From an uncultured Maricaulis sp. (GTDB lineage Bacteria; Pseudomonadota; Alphaproteobacteria; Caulobacterales; Maricaulaceae), in contig NZ_CAMYLS010000027.1 of assembly GCF_947259345.1 (NCBI RefSeq), forward strand, positions 124,001 to 188,000: 64,000 bases of DNA, given 5' to 3'. This document shows positions 1 to 9,726 of the stretch, in pieces. The position numbers and the translations under genes were made by a program. The notes beneath the pieces are model-generated. The model worked only from the letters and a program-made list of their open reading frames with translations, was not told the origin of the DNA and ran no database searches. How positions within the stretch are numbered: position 1 is the first letter of the stretch; every line of letters starts with the position of its first letter.

Positions 1-694
1 AGGGGCTGATCTCGCGGCTGTCTTCGGCATTGGCCAGCATGTCGCTGCTCGCGTCGAGCTCGAAGCCGGCCGCCGTGACCTCCGCGATTACCGAGGCCTC
101 ATCGATACGGTGCAGGCTTTCAACCACGTCGAGACCCGTGCCCTCGACCGCGTGATGATCGATCACGACGAACACGCCGCCGGGGCGCAGGCTGTCAAAG
201 GCTTCGGCGTTCATCGCGACGCGATCCGTGCCGTCCCAGCCCGTGTCGTGATAGAACAGAACCATGAAGACCGCGTCGAGCGGCTCCGTTCCGACATGCT
301 CGCCGAAGGTTTCGATGGTGGAGCTGAAATGGGTCATGTTCGGCCGCTCTCCGGCAAAGGCCGCAAGCCCGGCATCGGTCTCGGCAAAGCGCTCCGCCAC
401 CCAGGTCGGGTTCATGGTGTAGACATGGCCGTCACTGCCAACCGCGGTCGACAGGACACGCGAGTAATAACCAGAACCGGCGGCCAGATCGGCAACGCGC
501 CAGCCCGGTTCCAGGCCAGCAAACAGAAGCACTTCGGCCGGATGGCGATTGGCATCCAGCTGGCGATCCGCCTCCGGGCGGGTCGCATCGGCCACCGCGC
601 TCTCGATGCTCGCCGGCATCGGATCGTCCTGGGACAGGACCGGGCTGGCGGCGAGAGCCGCCAGGGCGACAGAAGCAATGAATAGTCGACGCAT
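1..694 (-). CDS. Secreted class I SAM-methyltransferase-like protein (3' end beyond window)
   Basis: The frame runs on the minus strand from an ATG at 694 off the left edge, so the C-terminus is missing. It begins with a signal peptide (MRRLFIASVALAALAASPVL) followed by SQDD. A methyltransferase fold follows, with the SAM-binding glycine loop DLAAGSGYYS near residue 68. The arrangement (signal peptide, ADATRP, ANRHPAEVL, then the glycine loop) matches the predicted exported methyltransferases of COG4798. Substrate is unknown. The long plus-strand frame over the same bases is its antisense shadow. Confidence 0.75.
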   Translation of the reverse strand, partial: MRRLFIASVALAALAASPVLSQDDPMPASIESAVADATRPEADRQLDANRHPAEVLLFAGLEPGWRVADLAAGSGYYSRVLSTAVGSDGHVYTMNPTWVAERFAETDAGLAAFAGERPNMTHFSSTIETFGEHVGTEPLDAVFMVLFYHDTGWDGTDRVAMNAEAFDSLRPGGVFVVIDHHAVEGTGLDVVESLHRIDEASVIAEVTAAGFELDASSDMLANAEDSREISP

Positions 695-1054
695 GTTTTC
701 CCCTCACAAAACAGGATGCTTTCTCGTCCTCCATACACCAGCGCGACCCCGGATGCTCCTGACAGCTCACTCACGAAGCCGTGACGGATTGGGCCAATCG
801 AGATTCTTTTACGGTTGATAAGGACTTAGCCTCTATAACTCTGGTCTGACGGCATCACGTCGCGATGGAGGGGTCCGTGCATTTCATTCTGGCATTCGCC
901 GCGCTCGCATCCGCGCTTGCGGCCTGGCTGTATCACCGCGAGAGCCGCCGCCTCTAGGCCGTGCGGGTAAGCGTCACCACCGACATCCAGACCTTGCGCG
1001 ACACAGCCATGACGGCTTAGCTCCCCGGATCAACGCTTTTCCGGAGTGGCAATC
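695..1054. other. 360-bp intergenic stretch with one possible tiny membrane ORF
   Basis: No conventional gene is visible. A 30-codon plus-strand frame at 865-957 encodes a single hydrophobic segment (HFILAFAALASALAAWLY) followed by basic residues and could be a small membrane peptide. It has no convincing ribosome site and may be chance. Confidence 0.3.
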
Positions 1055-1816
1055 ATGCTGTTGCACCATGCGTCCTGGCCCGAGGTCGACACCTATCTCA
1101 AGCGCTGCAAGGGGATCATAATCCCCATCGGTTCCACCGAACAGCACGGCCCGAACGGGCTCGTGGGTACGGATGCGATCTGTCCGGAAGTGATCGCCGC
1201 TGAGGCCGGTGCAGAAGCCGGTCTTCTGGTTGGCCCGACCTTCAATGTCGGTATCGCCCAGCATCATCTCGGTTTCGCCGGCTCGATGACGCTGCGCCCC
1301 TCGACCATGATCGCCGCGCTCAATGACTGGATCGAAAGCCTGACGCGCCACGGCTTTGACCGCATCTACTTCCTCAACGGACACGGTGGAAACATCACCA
1401 CGATCAACGCCGCCTTCGCGGAGTATTACGCCAATTTCTCGCTCGATGGCGCCGCTTGTCCGGTCAAGCTCATGCAGCGCAACTGGTGGGAACTCGCTGG
1501 CGTGATGGACACTTGCCGAAAGCTCTTTCCGGTCGGTGAAGGCATGCACGCGACAGCATCCGAAGTCTCCGTGACCTATTACGCTCACCCGCACGCGATC
1601 AAGAATGTCGAGATGAGCCCCAAGATCGCCCCGGTCGGCGGGTTCACAGACGCTGCGGACTATCGGCGGAAATTCCCCGATGGCCGGATCGGGTCCGACC
1701 CGTCCCAGGCCAGCCCGGAAAAAGGCGCCGAGATCGTCAGCTTCGCCAAGCAGGCACTGATCGCCGAATGCACCAGCTTCTTTGACGCGAAGCCGGCACT
1801 GGAACCAGCGGAGTAG
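1055..1816 (+). CDS. Creatininase-family amidohydrolase
   Basis: Member of the creatinine amidohydrolase / FAPy-deformylase-like family of metal-dependent hydrolases that open cyclic amides. Visible family motifs are GSTEQHG near the N-terminus, GTDAI, HHLGF, and NGHGGN near residue 110, which carry metal ligands and active-site residues; a late EGMHATASE supplies a further acidic residue. About 253 aa, the usual length. An in-frame GTG lies at 1046, but the ATG at 1055 is preferred because GGAG sits about 8 bases upstream. It appears to be a single-gene unit. The exact substrate cannot be read from the sequence. Confidence 0.85.
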   Translation: MLLHHASWPEVDTYLKRCKGIIIPIGSTEQHGPNGLVGTDAICPEVIAAEAGAEAGLLVGPTFNVGIAQHHLGFAGSMTLRPSTMIAALNDWIESLTRHGFDRIYFLNGHGGNITTINAAFAEYYANFSLDGAACPVKLMQRNWWELAGVMDTCRKLFPVGEGMHATASEVSVTYYAHPHAIKNVEMSPKIAPVGGFTDAADYRRKFPDGRIGSDPSQASPEKGAEIVSFAKQALIAECTSFFDAKPALEPAE

Positions 1817-1929
1817 ACGCGGCCCGGATCAAGGAGTCCCGCGAGACCGCGACACAAAACATTCATTTCACCGCGCCCCGCGCGCTCGGTATACGCCCAC
1901 TCTGACGTGTCGATACGGAGTGCGCCGAA

Positions 1930-2385
1930 ATGAAAGCTTGGATCTGCCTGCCTGCATTGGCCCTGCTGGCCGCTTGTTCAGCCGAGCATGGCTCGACCAT
2001 CAATACCGGCTTCAGCGAGGACAATCTGGCGACCTCGGACGCCTGCTTTGCCGAAACGCCCTCCAGCTTGCTCGACCCGGGACAGACGCTTCTGGAAACC
2101 GGCCCCGCTGGCCTGACCCGCGTGTCCTGGTCACTGGGCGGCGAGACCGGGGATATGGCTGTGTCGATTGCCGAGATCGAACAACCCACCAAGACCGCGC
2201 TTGATGCGGCCAATGCCGCCTTCTACAGCGCCGCCGGCCAGCAGCATGATCACAACACGGATGCGGTCATTTATCACCGCACGACGGACGGGACCTTCTG
2301 CACGGTGATCAGAGACGAAGCGACCGGTCGCGCGCTGGTGGACGCCATCATGAATTTGCCGGCAGCGGATCAGTCCGCGGAATAG
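1930..2385 (+). CDS. Small putative lipoprotein
   Basis: 151 aa with a lipoprotein signal: a hydrophobic h-region ending in LLAAC, so Cys16 is the likely acylated residue. The mature part has two further Cys (DACFAE, TFCTV) that could form a disulfide, and a short HDHN patch. No family was recognised. It stands alone between the creatininase gene and the convergent Rieske gene. An outer-membrane or periplasmic location is inferred from the lipobox only. Confidence 0.7.
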   Translation: MKAWICLPALALLAACSAEHGSTINTGFSEDNLATSDACFAETPSSLLDPGQTLLETGPAGLTRVSWSLGGETGDMAVSIAEIEQPTKTALDAANAAFYSAAGQQHDHNTDAVIYHRTTDGTFCTVIRDEATGRALVDAIMNLPAADQSAE

Positions 2386-2434
2386 GCGCCAGCCAACGGG
2401 GCGGGTTTGCCGGATGCCGACCGGGCATTGCCGG

Positions 2435-2770
2435 TCACAGGGCGCGTATCTCCGGCCCGACCTGCTCGACCGGAATTGCGGTGAGATGATCACCGGCCGC
2501 CGGCCCGCCGGTACAATCGCCGCTCGTCACATCGAAGCTCGCGCCATGGACCGGGCAGACCAGCGTCTCGCCCTTGTGCAGCAGGCCGCGACCGTCCGGC
2601 AGACAGAGCGGCAGGCCGGCATGCGGGCAGAGATTGGTGAAGGCCGTGACGGTTTCACCGCGACGGATCAGCACCACGGCCCCACCTTCCCAGTCAGAGG
2701 CACGGGCGCCAGGGTCCGGCAGGTCCTCCAGACGTCCGAGAATTGTTCCGGGCGGCGGTTTGGGCCGCAT
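2435..2770 (-). CDS. Rieske [2Fe-2S] ferredoxin-type protein
   Basis: 111 aa. It carries both Rieske cluster-binding boxes, CPHAG (CxH) and CPVHGASFD (CxxH), with the usual spacing of about 20 residues. It is soluble with no membrane anchor, so it resembles the stand-alone NirD/ferredoxin-like Rieske proteins that pass electrons to oxygenases or reductases rather than a bc1 subunit. Its start overlaps the stop of the YciI gene at 2770, so the two are translationally coupled at the end of the tsaD-gpsA-yciI run. Confidence 0.85.
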   Translation of the reverse strand: MRPKPPPGTILGRLEDLPDPGARASDWEGGAVVLIRRGETVTAFTNLCPHAGLPLCLPDGRGLLHKGETLVCPVHGASFDVTSGDCTGGPAAGDHLTAIPVEQVGPEIRAL

Positions 2771-3063
2771 CAGCCGGCCTCCACCGGCGGATTGATGGCC
2801 CAGCGATAGGGCGCGATCTCGACCCGCACGAACAGGCCGGCAGACTGATAGGGGTCCTCGGCCAGCCAGGCATCCAGAGTGGCCCGGTCCTCCGCCTCGA
2901 TGATCAAGAGCGACCCCGCCATGTCGCCCGCCTCATTGAGCCAGGGGCCAGCAGCCTTGACGCTGTTACCGGCCGCTTTCAGCCAGGCGATATGGGCGTC
3001 ACGATTGGCCATGCGGATGTCGAGCGCGCCGGGCTTGTCCCAGGTGTGGACCAGAAAGAGCAT
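2770..3063 (-). CDS. YciI-family protein
   Basis: 97 aa. It has the YCII ferredoxin-like fold signature: an N-terminal strand [12 protein letters not shown], the central H of DAHIAWL, a GPWL turn, and the DPYQSAGLF segment typical of the family. YciI-like proteins are small proteins of largely unknown catalytic role with a conserved His-Asp pair. The start overlaps the gpsA stop by one base and the stop overlaps the next start, so it belongs to the tsaD-gpsA-yciI-Rieske operon. Confidence 0.8.
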   Translation of the reverse strand: MLFLVHTWDKPGALDIRMANRDAHIAWLKAAGNSVKAAGPWLNEAGDMAGSLLIIEAEDRATLDAWLAEDPYQSAGLFVRVEIAPYRWAINPPVEAG

Positions 3064-4064
3064 CAGGCCGTCTCCAGCGTGAAGGGGCGCGCGAGCAAGG
3101 TCTCGATGGCATCATCGACGCTGGCCCGGCCAGAAAGGATCTCGTTGACCGCCTCGCAGATCGGCATCTCGACACCATGTCGGCGCGCGAGCTCAACCAC
3201 GGCCGGGGCGCTGGCCACCCCCTCGGTGACCGCGCGTCGACTGGCCATGATGTCGTCCAGCGACACCCCCCGCCCCAGCGCCAGCCCGCAGGACATGTTG
3301 CGCGATTGCGGCGAGGAACAGGTCAGGACCAGGTCACCCAGACCGCACAGGCCCGACAGCGTTTCGCGCTGGGCGCCCAGCGCCAGGGCCAGCCGCGTCA
3401 TCTCGGCGAAGCCGCGTGAAATCAGGGCCGCATGCGCCGACTTGCCCAGCCCCTTGCCCTCGGAAATCCCGCACCCGATGGCGAGCACATTTTTCACTGC
3501 GCCGCCAATTTCCGCGCCGACCAGATCGGTGGCGAGGTAGGGCCGGAAGCGCGGCGTGCCCAGCGCCTCTATCAGCTGATTGCCCACCGCCTCATCGGCA
3601 CAGGCCAGCGTCACAGCCGTCGGCAGGCCCTGGGCCGTGTCGATGGCAAAGCTGGGCCCGGACAGGACCGCCGGGAGCGCCGCAGGAATGGTCTCTTTGA
3701 GCACCTGGGTCATCATCGACAGGGAGGATTGCTCAATCCCCTTGGCACACAGGACAATCGGCAGGCCGGGCCGGGCATAGGGCAGGAACGTCTCCAGCAC
3801 GCGCCGCAAATGCTGCGCCGGCGCTACGGCAAGGATGGCGTCGCAGGCATCGAGATCGGAAATCGAGGTCGTCGCCTCGATGGCTTGGCTCAGCTTGACG
3901 TCCGGCAAATAGATTGTGTTCTCGTGCTTGGTGTTCACCGCATCGGTGACATCCTGCTCGAAGGACCACAGGGTCACATCACGCCCCGCCTTGGCCGCCG
4001 TTTGCGCCAGGGCTGTGCCCCAGGCGCCGGCGCCTATCACGCCAATGCTCTGATACTCGCTCAT
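3063..4064 (-). CDS. gpsA: Glycerol-3-phosphate dehydrogenase [NAD(P)+]
   Basis: 333 aa, full length. It reduces dihydroxyacetone phosphate to sn-glycerol-3-phosphate, the backbone for phospholipids, in the cytosol. The N-terminal Rossmann motif [10 protein letters not shown] is at about residues 11-20, followed by the [16 protein letters not shown] and LSGPSFA segments of the family. The C-terminal catalytic region has the conserved [14 protein letters not shown] lysine. Start and tsaD stop overlap by 4 bp (4061-4064), so it is coupled behind tsaD. Confidence 0.95.
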   Translation of the reverse strand: MSEYQSIGVIGAGAWGTALAQTAAKAGRDVTLWSFEQDVTDAVNTKHENTIYLPDVKLSQAIEATTSISDLDACDAILAVAPAQHLRRVLETFLPYARPGLPIVLCAKGIEQSSLSMMTQVLKETIPAALPAVLSGPSFAIDTAQGLPTAVTLACADEAVGNQLIEALGTPRFRPYLATDLVGAEIGGAVKNVLAIGCGISEGKGLGKSAHAALISRGFAEMTRLALALGAQRETLSGLCGLGDLVLTCSSPQSRNMSCGLALGRGVSLDDIMASRRAVTEGVASAPAVVELARRHGVEMPICEAVNEILSGRASVDDAIETLLARPFTLETA

Positions 4065-5194
4065 GCCTTGGGTCCCTTTCGTCCGGAGCCGATGGCCGGA
4101 TCGGCCTTGGCCGACACCGCATCCAGCGGCCAGCGCGCCCGTGCCGGCGCATCCAGTCCGTCAACTTCGCCCCGCGCCAGCCTTTCCAGGCCGACCAGGG
4201 CAATCATGGCGGCATTATCCGTACACCATTTCATCGGTGGTGCGATCAAGCGGAAGCCCGCCGTCTCCGCTTCGACCTCCAGCGCCGCGCGTACGGCCTT
4301 GTTGGCCGCCACACCGCCCGCCACGACCAGTGACATCGGACGCGGCGCGTCCGGATAGCGCTCGGCAAACATCGCCAGCGCGCGGCGCGTCCGGCGAGCC
4401 AAAGCCCGCGCTATGGCCGCCTGCATGCTGGCGGACAAATCCGCCTTGTCCTGTTCGCTCGGTGCCTCGAGCCCGTCCCAGATCTGGCGGGCCGCCGTTT
4501 TCAGGCCGGCAAAGGAGAAATCACAACCCGGCTTGCCCTTGAGGGGCATGGGCAAGTCAAAACGCGTCGCATCCCCGCTTTTGGCCATGCGCTCCAGCGC
4601 CGGGCCCCCGGGGAAGCCCAGTCCCATGACCTTGGCGGTCTTGTCGAAGGCCTCGCCGGCCGCATCATCGAGGGTCGAGCCGAGGCGGTGATAGACGCCG
4701 ACATCCTCGGCAATCAGCAATTGGGTATGCCCGCCGGAGACCAGAAGCAGCAGATAGGGAAAGGCGAGCGGTTCGGAGATCCGCGGTGACAACGCATGCC
4801 CCTCGAGATGATTGACCGCGATCAGCGGCTTGCCGGCACCCAGTGCGAGGCCCTTGGCGGTCATCAGGGCCGCCATCACTCCGCCGATCAGGCCCGGCCC
4901 GGAGGTCGCCGCAATCCCGTCGAGCTCGGCGATCTCCATCCCCGCCTCGGCAAGGGCCTCGACAACCAGACCATCCATGGCCTCGGCATGCGCCCGCGCG
5001 GCAATCTCGGGCACGACACCGCCAAAAGGCGCGTGGGCCTCGGTCTGACCGAGGACACAATCCGCAAGCACCTCGATCGTACCATCCGGCGCCCGGCGCA
5101 GAATCGCCGCTGCGGTCTCGTCGCAACTGGATTCCAGTCCGAGCACGGTCAGTGTGCGCGCTTGCGCTTTGGGGGAGGGGGGCGCTAAGTCCAT
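4061..5194 (-). CDS. tsaD: tRNA N6-adenosine threonylcarbamoyltransferase
   Basis: 377 aa. TsaD transfers the threonylcarbamoyl group to A37 of ANN-decoding tRNAs (t6A). Visible signatures are the ASKHA nucleotide-binding start [13 protein letters not shown], the metal-binding HxxxH in VNHLEGH, SGGHTQL, and [13 protein letters not shown]. The first gene of a minus-strand operon with gpsA, it is divergent from hemC, leaving only about 37 bp between the two starts. The tsaD/hemC divergence is a common alphaproteobacterial arrangement. Confidence 0.95.
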   Translation of the reverse strand: MDLAPPSPKAQARTLTVLGLESSCDETAAAILRRAPDGTIEVLADCVLGQTEAHAPFGGVVPEIAARAHAEAMDGLVVEALAEAGMEIAELDGIAATSGPGLIGGVMAALMTAKGLALGAGKPLIAVNHLEGHALSPRISEPLAFPYLLLLVSGGHTQLLIAEDVGVYHRLGSTLDDAAGEAFDKTAKVMGLGFPGGPALERMAKSGDATRFDLPMPLKGKPGCDFSFAGLKTAARQIWDGLEAPSEQDKADLSASMQAAIARALARRTRRALAMFAERYPDAPRPMSLVVAGGVAANKAVRAALEVEAETAGFRLIAPPMKWCTDNAAMIALVGLERLARGEVDGLDAPARARWPLDAVSAKADPAIGSGRKGPKA

Positions 5195-5231
5195 GACTGT
5201 CCACTAGCCCCAAGACCGGGATGATTGCAAC

Positions 5232-6197
5232 GTGAAGCCGCCGTCCAGACCGCTCGCCATCGCCACTCGCCGCTCTCCCCTCGCCCTGGTCCAGGCACAT
5301 GATGTGCAGGCCCGGCTGGCGGCCCAATGCGGTCTGACCGGCGACGACGTCGAAGCGCACTTCCCCATCCTCGGCCTGGTCTCGACTGGCGACCGCATCC
5401 AGGACCGCACCTTGATCGAGGCAGGCGGGAAAGGCCTTTTCACCAAGGAAATCGACGAGGCCCAGCTGGACGGACGCGCCGCCTTCGCGGTGCACTCCAT
5501 GAAGGACGTTCCGACCGTCCTGCCCGATGGGCTGACCCTCGGCGCCCTGCTCGAGCGTGAAGACCCGCGCGACATGCTGATCGCCCGCGGCGGTGAAACC
5601 CGCCTGGCCGATCTGCCCGAAGGCGTCACCATCGGAACAGCGAGCCTGCGCCGCCAGGCCCAGCTCCTCTTCAAGCGTCCGGATCTCAAGGTCGTGCCCC
5701 TGCGTGGCAATGTCGACACTCGGCTGGGCAAGCTCGCGGAGGGCGAGATCTACGCCACATTCCTCGCCCGTGCCGGCCTCAACCGGCTGGGTCGGGAGGA
5801 AGCCCGCCGGGATCCGCTGGACCCGTCCGACATGCTGCCTGCCTGCGCCCAGGGCGCGGTGGGTGTTGCCATTCGCGACGGCGATGAAGAGGCCGCTGCG
5901 CATCTGAGCGGCCTGCATCACAGCGGGACCGAGATCGCTGTGACCGCCGAACGCGCCTTTCTCGCCACGCTCGACGGCTCTTGCCGAACGCCGATTGCCG
6001 CCCATGTGAATAAGGTATCCATGGACTTCATCGGCGAAGTTTTGACTCCTGACGGCACGCAGTGCTGGCGAAAGCAGATTCGATTCGACATGACGACCGC
6101 CACTTCCGATAGCGCCCGTGAAGCCGGTGAGGTTCTGGGCCGTGCCGTGCGCGCTGCTGCCGGTGATGGTCTCGCTGCGGCCCTGGTGAATGCATGA
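5232..6197 (+). CDS. hemC: Porphobilinogen deaminase (hydroxymethylbilane synthase)
   Basis: 321 aa. It polymerises four porphobilinogens into hydroxymethylbilane in heme synthesis. Visible are the N-terminal IATRRSPLAL, the catalytic Asp region VHSMKDVP, the substrate-binding GTASLRRQAQL, and DGSCRTPIA, whose Cys carries the dipyrromethane cofactor. The start is a GTG at 5232. The stop overlaps the hemD start (6194-6197), so the pair is translationally coupled. Confidence 0.95.
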   Translation: MKPPSRPLAIATRRSPLALVQAHDVQARLAAQCGLTGDDVEAHFPILGLVSTGDRIQDRTLIEAGGKGLFTKEIDEAQLDGRAAFAVHSMKDVPTVLPDGLTLGALLEREDPRDMLIARGGETRLADLPEGVTIGTASLRRQAQLLFKRPDLKVVPLRGNVDTRLGKLAEGEIYATFLARAGLNRLGREEARRDPLDPSDMLPACAQGAVGVAIRDGDEEAAAHLSGLHHSGTEIAVTAERAFLATLDGSCRTPIAAHVNKVSMDFIGEVLTPDGTQCWRKQIRFDMTTATSDSAREAGEVLGRAVRAAAGDGLAAALVNA

Positions 6198-6931
6198 CGG
6201 TTTTGGTCACACGTGGCTGGCCGGGCGCGGAGCGCACCGCCTCCGGGCTGAGACGCCTGGGGATCGACCCCATCATCTCGCCTGTGCTCGACATCAATTT
6301 CCGCGCGCGCATCGATGCCAGCCTCGACGGCGTCCAGGCCCTTGTCTTCACCTCCGCAAACGGGGTTCGGGCCTGGGGGCCACGACGTCCGGAACGCGAT
6401 CTCCCGGTCTATGCGGTCGCCGATGCCACGGCGCAGGCCGCGCGTGATATCGGCTTCAAGAAAGTCCATTCCGCCCGCGGCGATGTCACCTCGCTGGCCA
6501 ATCTGATCCGGCGCAAGGTCAAGGCCGAAAAGGGCAGCCTTCTGCATGTGCGCGGCATCCACGTCTCCGGTGATCTGTCCGGCGCCCTCAAGCCCGATGG
6601 CTACAAGATCCGCGATGCAATTGGCTATGGCGCGGTTGCTGTCGATGCGCTTGGCGAAGAGGCTATTGCTGCCATTGTTTCCGGAGCGCCCGTCTCCGTC
6701 CTGATCCATTCGGCGCGTGGCGCGAAGACCTTTCTCGACCTGCTGCGCAAATTCGGGCTCCACCACTGGCTCGGCTCCGTGACGGCGCTTGGCATTTCTG
6801 CCAATGCGCTCAAGCCGCTGGAAGGCGCTGGCTTCGGCGCGCTGATCGCGGCGCCGGCTCCGAATGAAGACGCGCTGCTGGCGCTCCTCGATGATTCATC
6901 GGAACTGGCCTCGGCAGGCCACGCGTCCTAA
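6194..6931 (+). CDS. hemD: Uroporphyrinogen-III synthase
   Basis: 245 aa. HemD closes hydroxymethylbilane to uroporphyrinogen III with inversion of ring D. Sequence conservation in this family is low; support comes from the N-terminal VLVTRGWPGAERTA, the VFTSANGVRAW segment and the position directly behind hemC. Two similar lobes, as the family fold requires, are visible. It is followed after 33 bp by the Mic60-like gene in the same direction. Confidence 0.9.
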   Translation: MTVLVTRGWPGAERTASGLRRLGIDPIISPVLDINFRARIDASLDGVQALVFTSANGVRAWGPRRPERDLPVYAVADATAQAARDIGFKKVHSARGDVTSLANLIRRKVKAEKGSLLHVRGIHVSGDLSGALKPDGYKIRDAIGYGAVAVDALGEEAIAAIVSGAPVSVLIHSARGAKTFLDLLRKFGLHHWLGSVTALGISANALKPLEGAGFGALIAAPAPNEDALLALLDDSSELASAGHAS

Positions 6932-6964
6932 GCTGACGCAAATTCGCGCGAATCATGGGCCGTC

Positions 6965-8272
6965 ATGGCTGATCCCAACGAAACTCTCGATCCCGAACCC
7001 GTCGATGCCGAGTTCGAGCCGGCGGATGACAGCCGTCCGGCGACCAAGCCTGCCCGCAAGGGCGGCGGGGCGCTTGGCCTTGTCCTGGTCTTCCTGCTCG
7101 CGAGCGTTGCCGGCGGCGCCATCGGCTTTGCCGCCTCGCGCTATGTACCGGCCGCCGACATGCCTGAACCGGGCGCGGCCGCTGAGCGCGCGGCCCTGAC
7201 CAGCGAGATAACAGGCCTGGAAACGCGTCTGGCCGCGCTCGAAGGCGAAGACCCGGTCGCCGCGATAGCTGATGAGGTTTCAGCGATCGCGCAACGTCTC
7301 GCCGCTCTGGAGAACGCTCCGTCCCCCAATCCAGGCGACGTTCCCGTCGACCTGTCCGCCATCGAGGCGCGGCTGGACAGTCTGGAGAGCGTCGTCCCGC
7401 CGGGAAGCGACCCGGTTGCCCCCTTTGACCCCACCGAGATGGAAGCCCGGCTCGCCGCGCTCGAGACCGCGCAATCCCTGACCGATGCCCGTGCCCAGCA
7501 GGCGCTGGAGGCCAGCCAATCTGCAACCGACAGTCCCGGCATTGATCCGCAAATCCTGCAAGCCCTCACGGACCGCATTGTGGCTGTCGAAGCGTCAGTG
7601 GATACGCTGGCAGCACCCGCGCAGTCGGACCCGGTGATCGCACAACTCCGCCAGGATCTGCTGAGCCTTCAAACCGAATTGGCGGCAGTGCGACGACTGG
7701 CAGAAGGTGCACGCGACCAGGCGGAAAACGCGGCCCAGACGGCTGCGGCGACGCCAGCCGATACGGGGCAGGCATCACGACAGCTCGCCGCCCGTGCCCT
7801 GGCCCTGACCGCCTTGCGCGAAATTGCCGGCACTGGAGACGGATTCGAGGCGGAGCGCGCGGCCCTGGCCCGACTTTGGCGGGGTCAGCCGGATCTCGCG
7901 GCCATGGCCGACTACTCACGCACCGGCGTACCGACAATCGGCGAATTGGCCACCCTCTTTCCGGGCGATGCCATTCGTGAAGCGGCCGGGCCGGGTCGGG
8001 TCTTCTTCGGCCTGATCGAAGTCCGGCGCACGGACGGCGATGACAATGATACCGGTCCGCTCGCCATGACCGCGCTTGCCGAGCGACGGTTGGCCGATGA
8101 CGATCTGGTCGGCGCCGTCACCATCGCCGAGCGTCTGGAAGGCGACGCGCTCGAGACGGTACGGGACTGGTTGTTCCAGGCGCGCGCGCGCCTTGATCTG
8201 GATCAACGCCTGCAAGCGCTGCGTGACGCCTTGGCGGCCGACGCCGCCGAACAGGGAAGTGACCCGACATGA
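6965..8272 (+). CDS. Alphaproteobacterial Mic60/mitofilin-like inner-membrane protein
   Basis: 435 aa. An acidic, proline-rich cytosolic N-terminus is followed by one transmembrane segment (about residues 36-58, GALGLVLVFLLASVAGGAIG). A long coiled-coil-rich periplasmic part (many LAALE/LDSLE heptad-like turns) leads into a C-terminal mitofilin-like helical domain. Family knowledge: alphaproteobacteria encode a Mic60 homologue within the hem cluster, implicated in shaping inner membranes. Position between hemD and hemY fits exactly. The stop overlaps the hemY start (8269-8272). Confidence 0.75.
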   Translation: MADPNETLDPEPVDAEFEPADDSRPATKPARKGGGALGLVLVFLLASVAGGAIGFAASRYVPAADMPEPGAAAERAALTSEITGLETRLAALEGEDPVAAIADEVSAIAQRLAALENAPSPNPGDVPVDLSAIEARLDSLESVVPPGSDPVAPFDPTEMEARLAALETAQSLTDARAQQALEASQSATDSPGIDPQILQALTDRIVAVEASVDTLAAPAQSDPVIAQLRQDLLSLQTELAAVRRLAEGARDQAENAAQTAAATPADTGQASRQLAARALALTALREIAGTGDGFEAERAALARLWRGQPDLAAMADYSRTGVPTIGELATLFPGDAIREAAGPGRVFFGLIEVRRTDGDDNDTGPLAMTALAERRLADDDLVGAVTIAERLEGDALETVRDWLFQARARLDLDQRLQALRDALAADAAEQGSDPT

Positions 8273-9726
8273 TCCGCCTCATCCTGGCTGTCTCATTCGC
8301 CCTTCTTACGGCGGCATTGGGCGCTTTTCTCGCGCTCAATCCAGGCCGCGCCAGTTTCGAGTTTCTTGGTGTAGAGACCGAAATGCCCTTCGTCGTCGCC
8401 GCCGGCGGCGTGATCCTTTTTGCCTTTCTCATGCTGGTGGTCTGGTGGGGCATTTATCTGTTGTGGACCTCGCCGGACAAGGTGAAGGGCTTCATGGGGC
8501 GGCGTCGCCGCGAGCAGGGCTATGACGCGTTGGAGAAGGCTTTGATCGCCTCTGCTGCGGGGGATGGCGAAGCGGCTGTGCGACAAGCCGCCCGGGCCGA
8601 TGCCCTGCTGGACCGCCCGGCGCTCTCCCGCCTTCTCGCCGCGCGCGCCGCCGAGGCCGCCGGTAATCTCGATGGCGCCCAGACCCATTACGAAGCCCTG
8701 CTGGACGATCAACGCACCCGCGTCGTCGCTCGGCGCGGCCTGGCTCAATTGTCGCTTGAGCGCGGCGATCACGGTGCCACGATCGACCATGCCACCGATG
8801 CCTTCCAGCAGGCCAAGGGCGCCCGCTGGGCGTTCGATTCCCTGTTTGATGCCCAGGTCGCCAAGGGACGCTGGCAGGATGCCCTGACAACCCTGACCGA
8901 AGGTGAGAAGCGCAAGCACGTGGCGCCGGACACCGCACGCCGGCGCCGCGCGGTATTGCTGACGGCTGCCGCGCTCGAGACCGAAAGCAGCGATGCCGAC
9001 AGCGCTCGCGAGCTCGCCGTCTCCGCGCACAAGGCCGCCGCCGGTTTTGCGCCGGCGGCGGCCCTGGCTGCGCGCCTGCTCGCCGATGGCCGCCGTCACA
9101 AGCGCGCCTCGGAAGTGCTGGAATCCGCCTGGGCCGCCGCGCCGCATCCCGCGCTGGCGAGGGCCTTCCAGGATTTGCGCAAGTCCGACACCAAGGCCAA
9201 GCGCCTCGAGCGGCTGAAGACACTCGCCGCGCTCAATCCCGAACACCGCGAAAGCCGGCTCATCCTGATCCAGACTGCGCTGGAGGAAGGGGATGCCCCG
9301 TCCGCGCGGGCCTTGCTGGATCCCATGCTGGACGAGACCACGCCGTCCTCGCGCCTGTGCGCCCTGGCCGCCCGTCTGGCGCGGTTGGATGGCAAGGACG
9401 AGCTGGCACGCCGCTGGATGACGCGCGCCTCCCATGCCGGCGCCGATGCCGACTGGTCGGATATTGATCCGGAAGGCCGTCTCTTTGCCTACACGCCGGA
9501 TGACTGGAAGCGGATGGTCTATGTTTTTGGCGACGAGAACCGCCTTACCCATCCGCGTTATGAACGCTATGAGCGGGCGGCCGGTGCGGTGCCGGAAACC
9601 GCCCTCCTCGATGCCCCGCGGCCGGTCAAGGCGGCCAGCTCGCGATCCACGCGATTTGTTGATGCCCCGCCGCGCATGCCCGATGATCCCGGGGTTCCGG
9701 ACGAGGATGACGAGGCGTCCGCGTGA
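8269..9726 (+). CDS. hemY: HemY-type TPR membrane protein
   Basis: 485 aa. It has two N-terminal transmembrane helices (about residues 2-22 and 42-63) with the HemY_N signature GAFLALNPGRASFEFLG, then a long run of alpha-helical TPR-like repeats rich in Ala and Arg. It is linked to late heme synthesis in gamma- and alphaproteobacteria by position and not by a known reaction; it is not the protoporphyrinogen oxidase also called HemY. It ends overlapping the kinase start at 9723. Confidence 0.85.
   Translation: MIRLILAVSFALLTAALGAFLALNPGRASFEFLGVETEMPFVVAAGGVILFAFLMLVVWWGIYLLWTSPDKVKGFMGRRRREQGYDALEKALIASAAGDGEAAVRQAARADALLDRPALSRLLAARAAEAAGNLDGAQTHYEALLDDQRTRVVARRGLAQLSLERGDHGATIDHATDAFQQAKGARWAFDSLFDAQVAKGRWQDALTTLTEGEKRKHVAPDTARRRRAVLLTAAALETESSDADSARELAVSAHKAAAGFAPAAALAARLLADGRRHKRASEVLESAWAAAPHPALARAFQDLRKSDTKAKRLERLKTLAALNPEHRESRLILIQTALEEGDAPSARALLDPMLDETTPSSRLCALAARLARLDGKDELARRWMTRASHAGADADWSDIDPEGRLFAYTPDDWKRMVYVFGDENRLTHPRYERYERAAGAVPETALLDAPRPVKAASSRSTRFVDAPPRMPDDPGVPDEDDEASA

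Noticed and set aside
4665-6005. Minus-strand frame of 446 codons over hemC and tsaD
   Set aside because: Opposes hemC and lies out of frame in tsaD; both real genes carry clear motifs.
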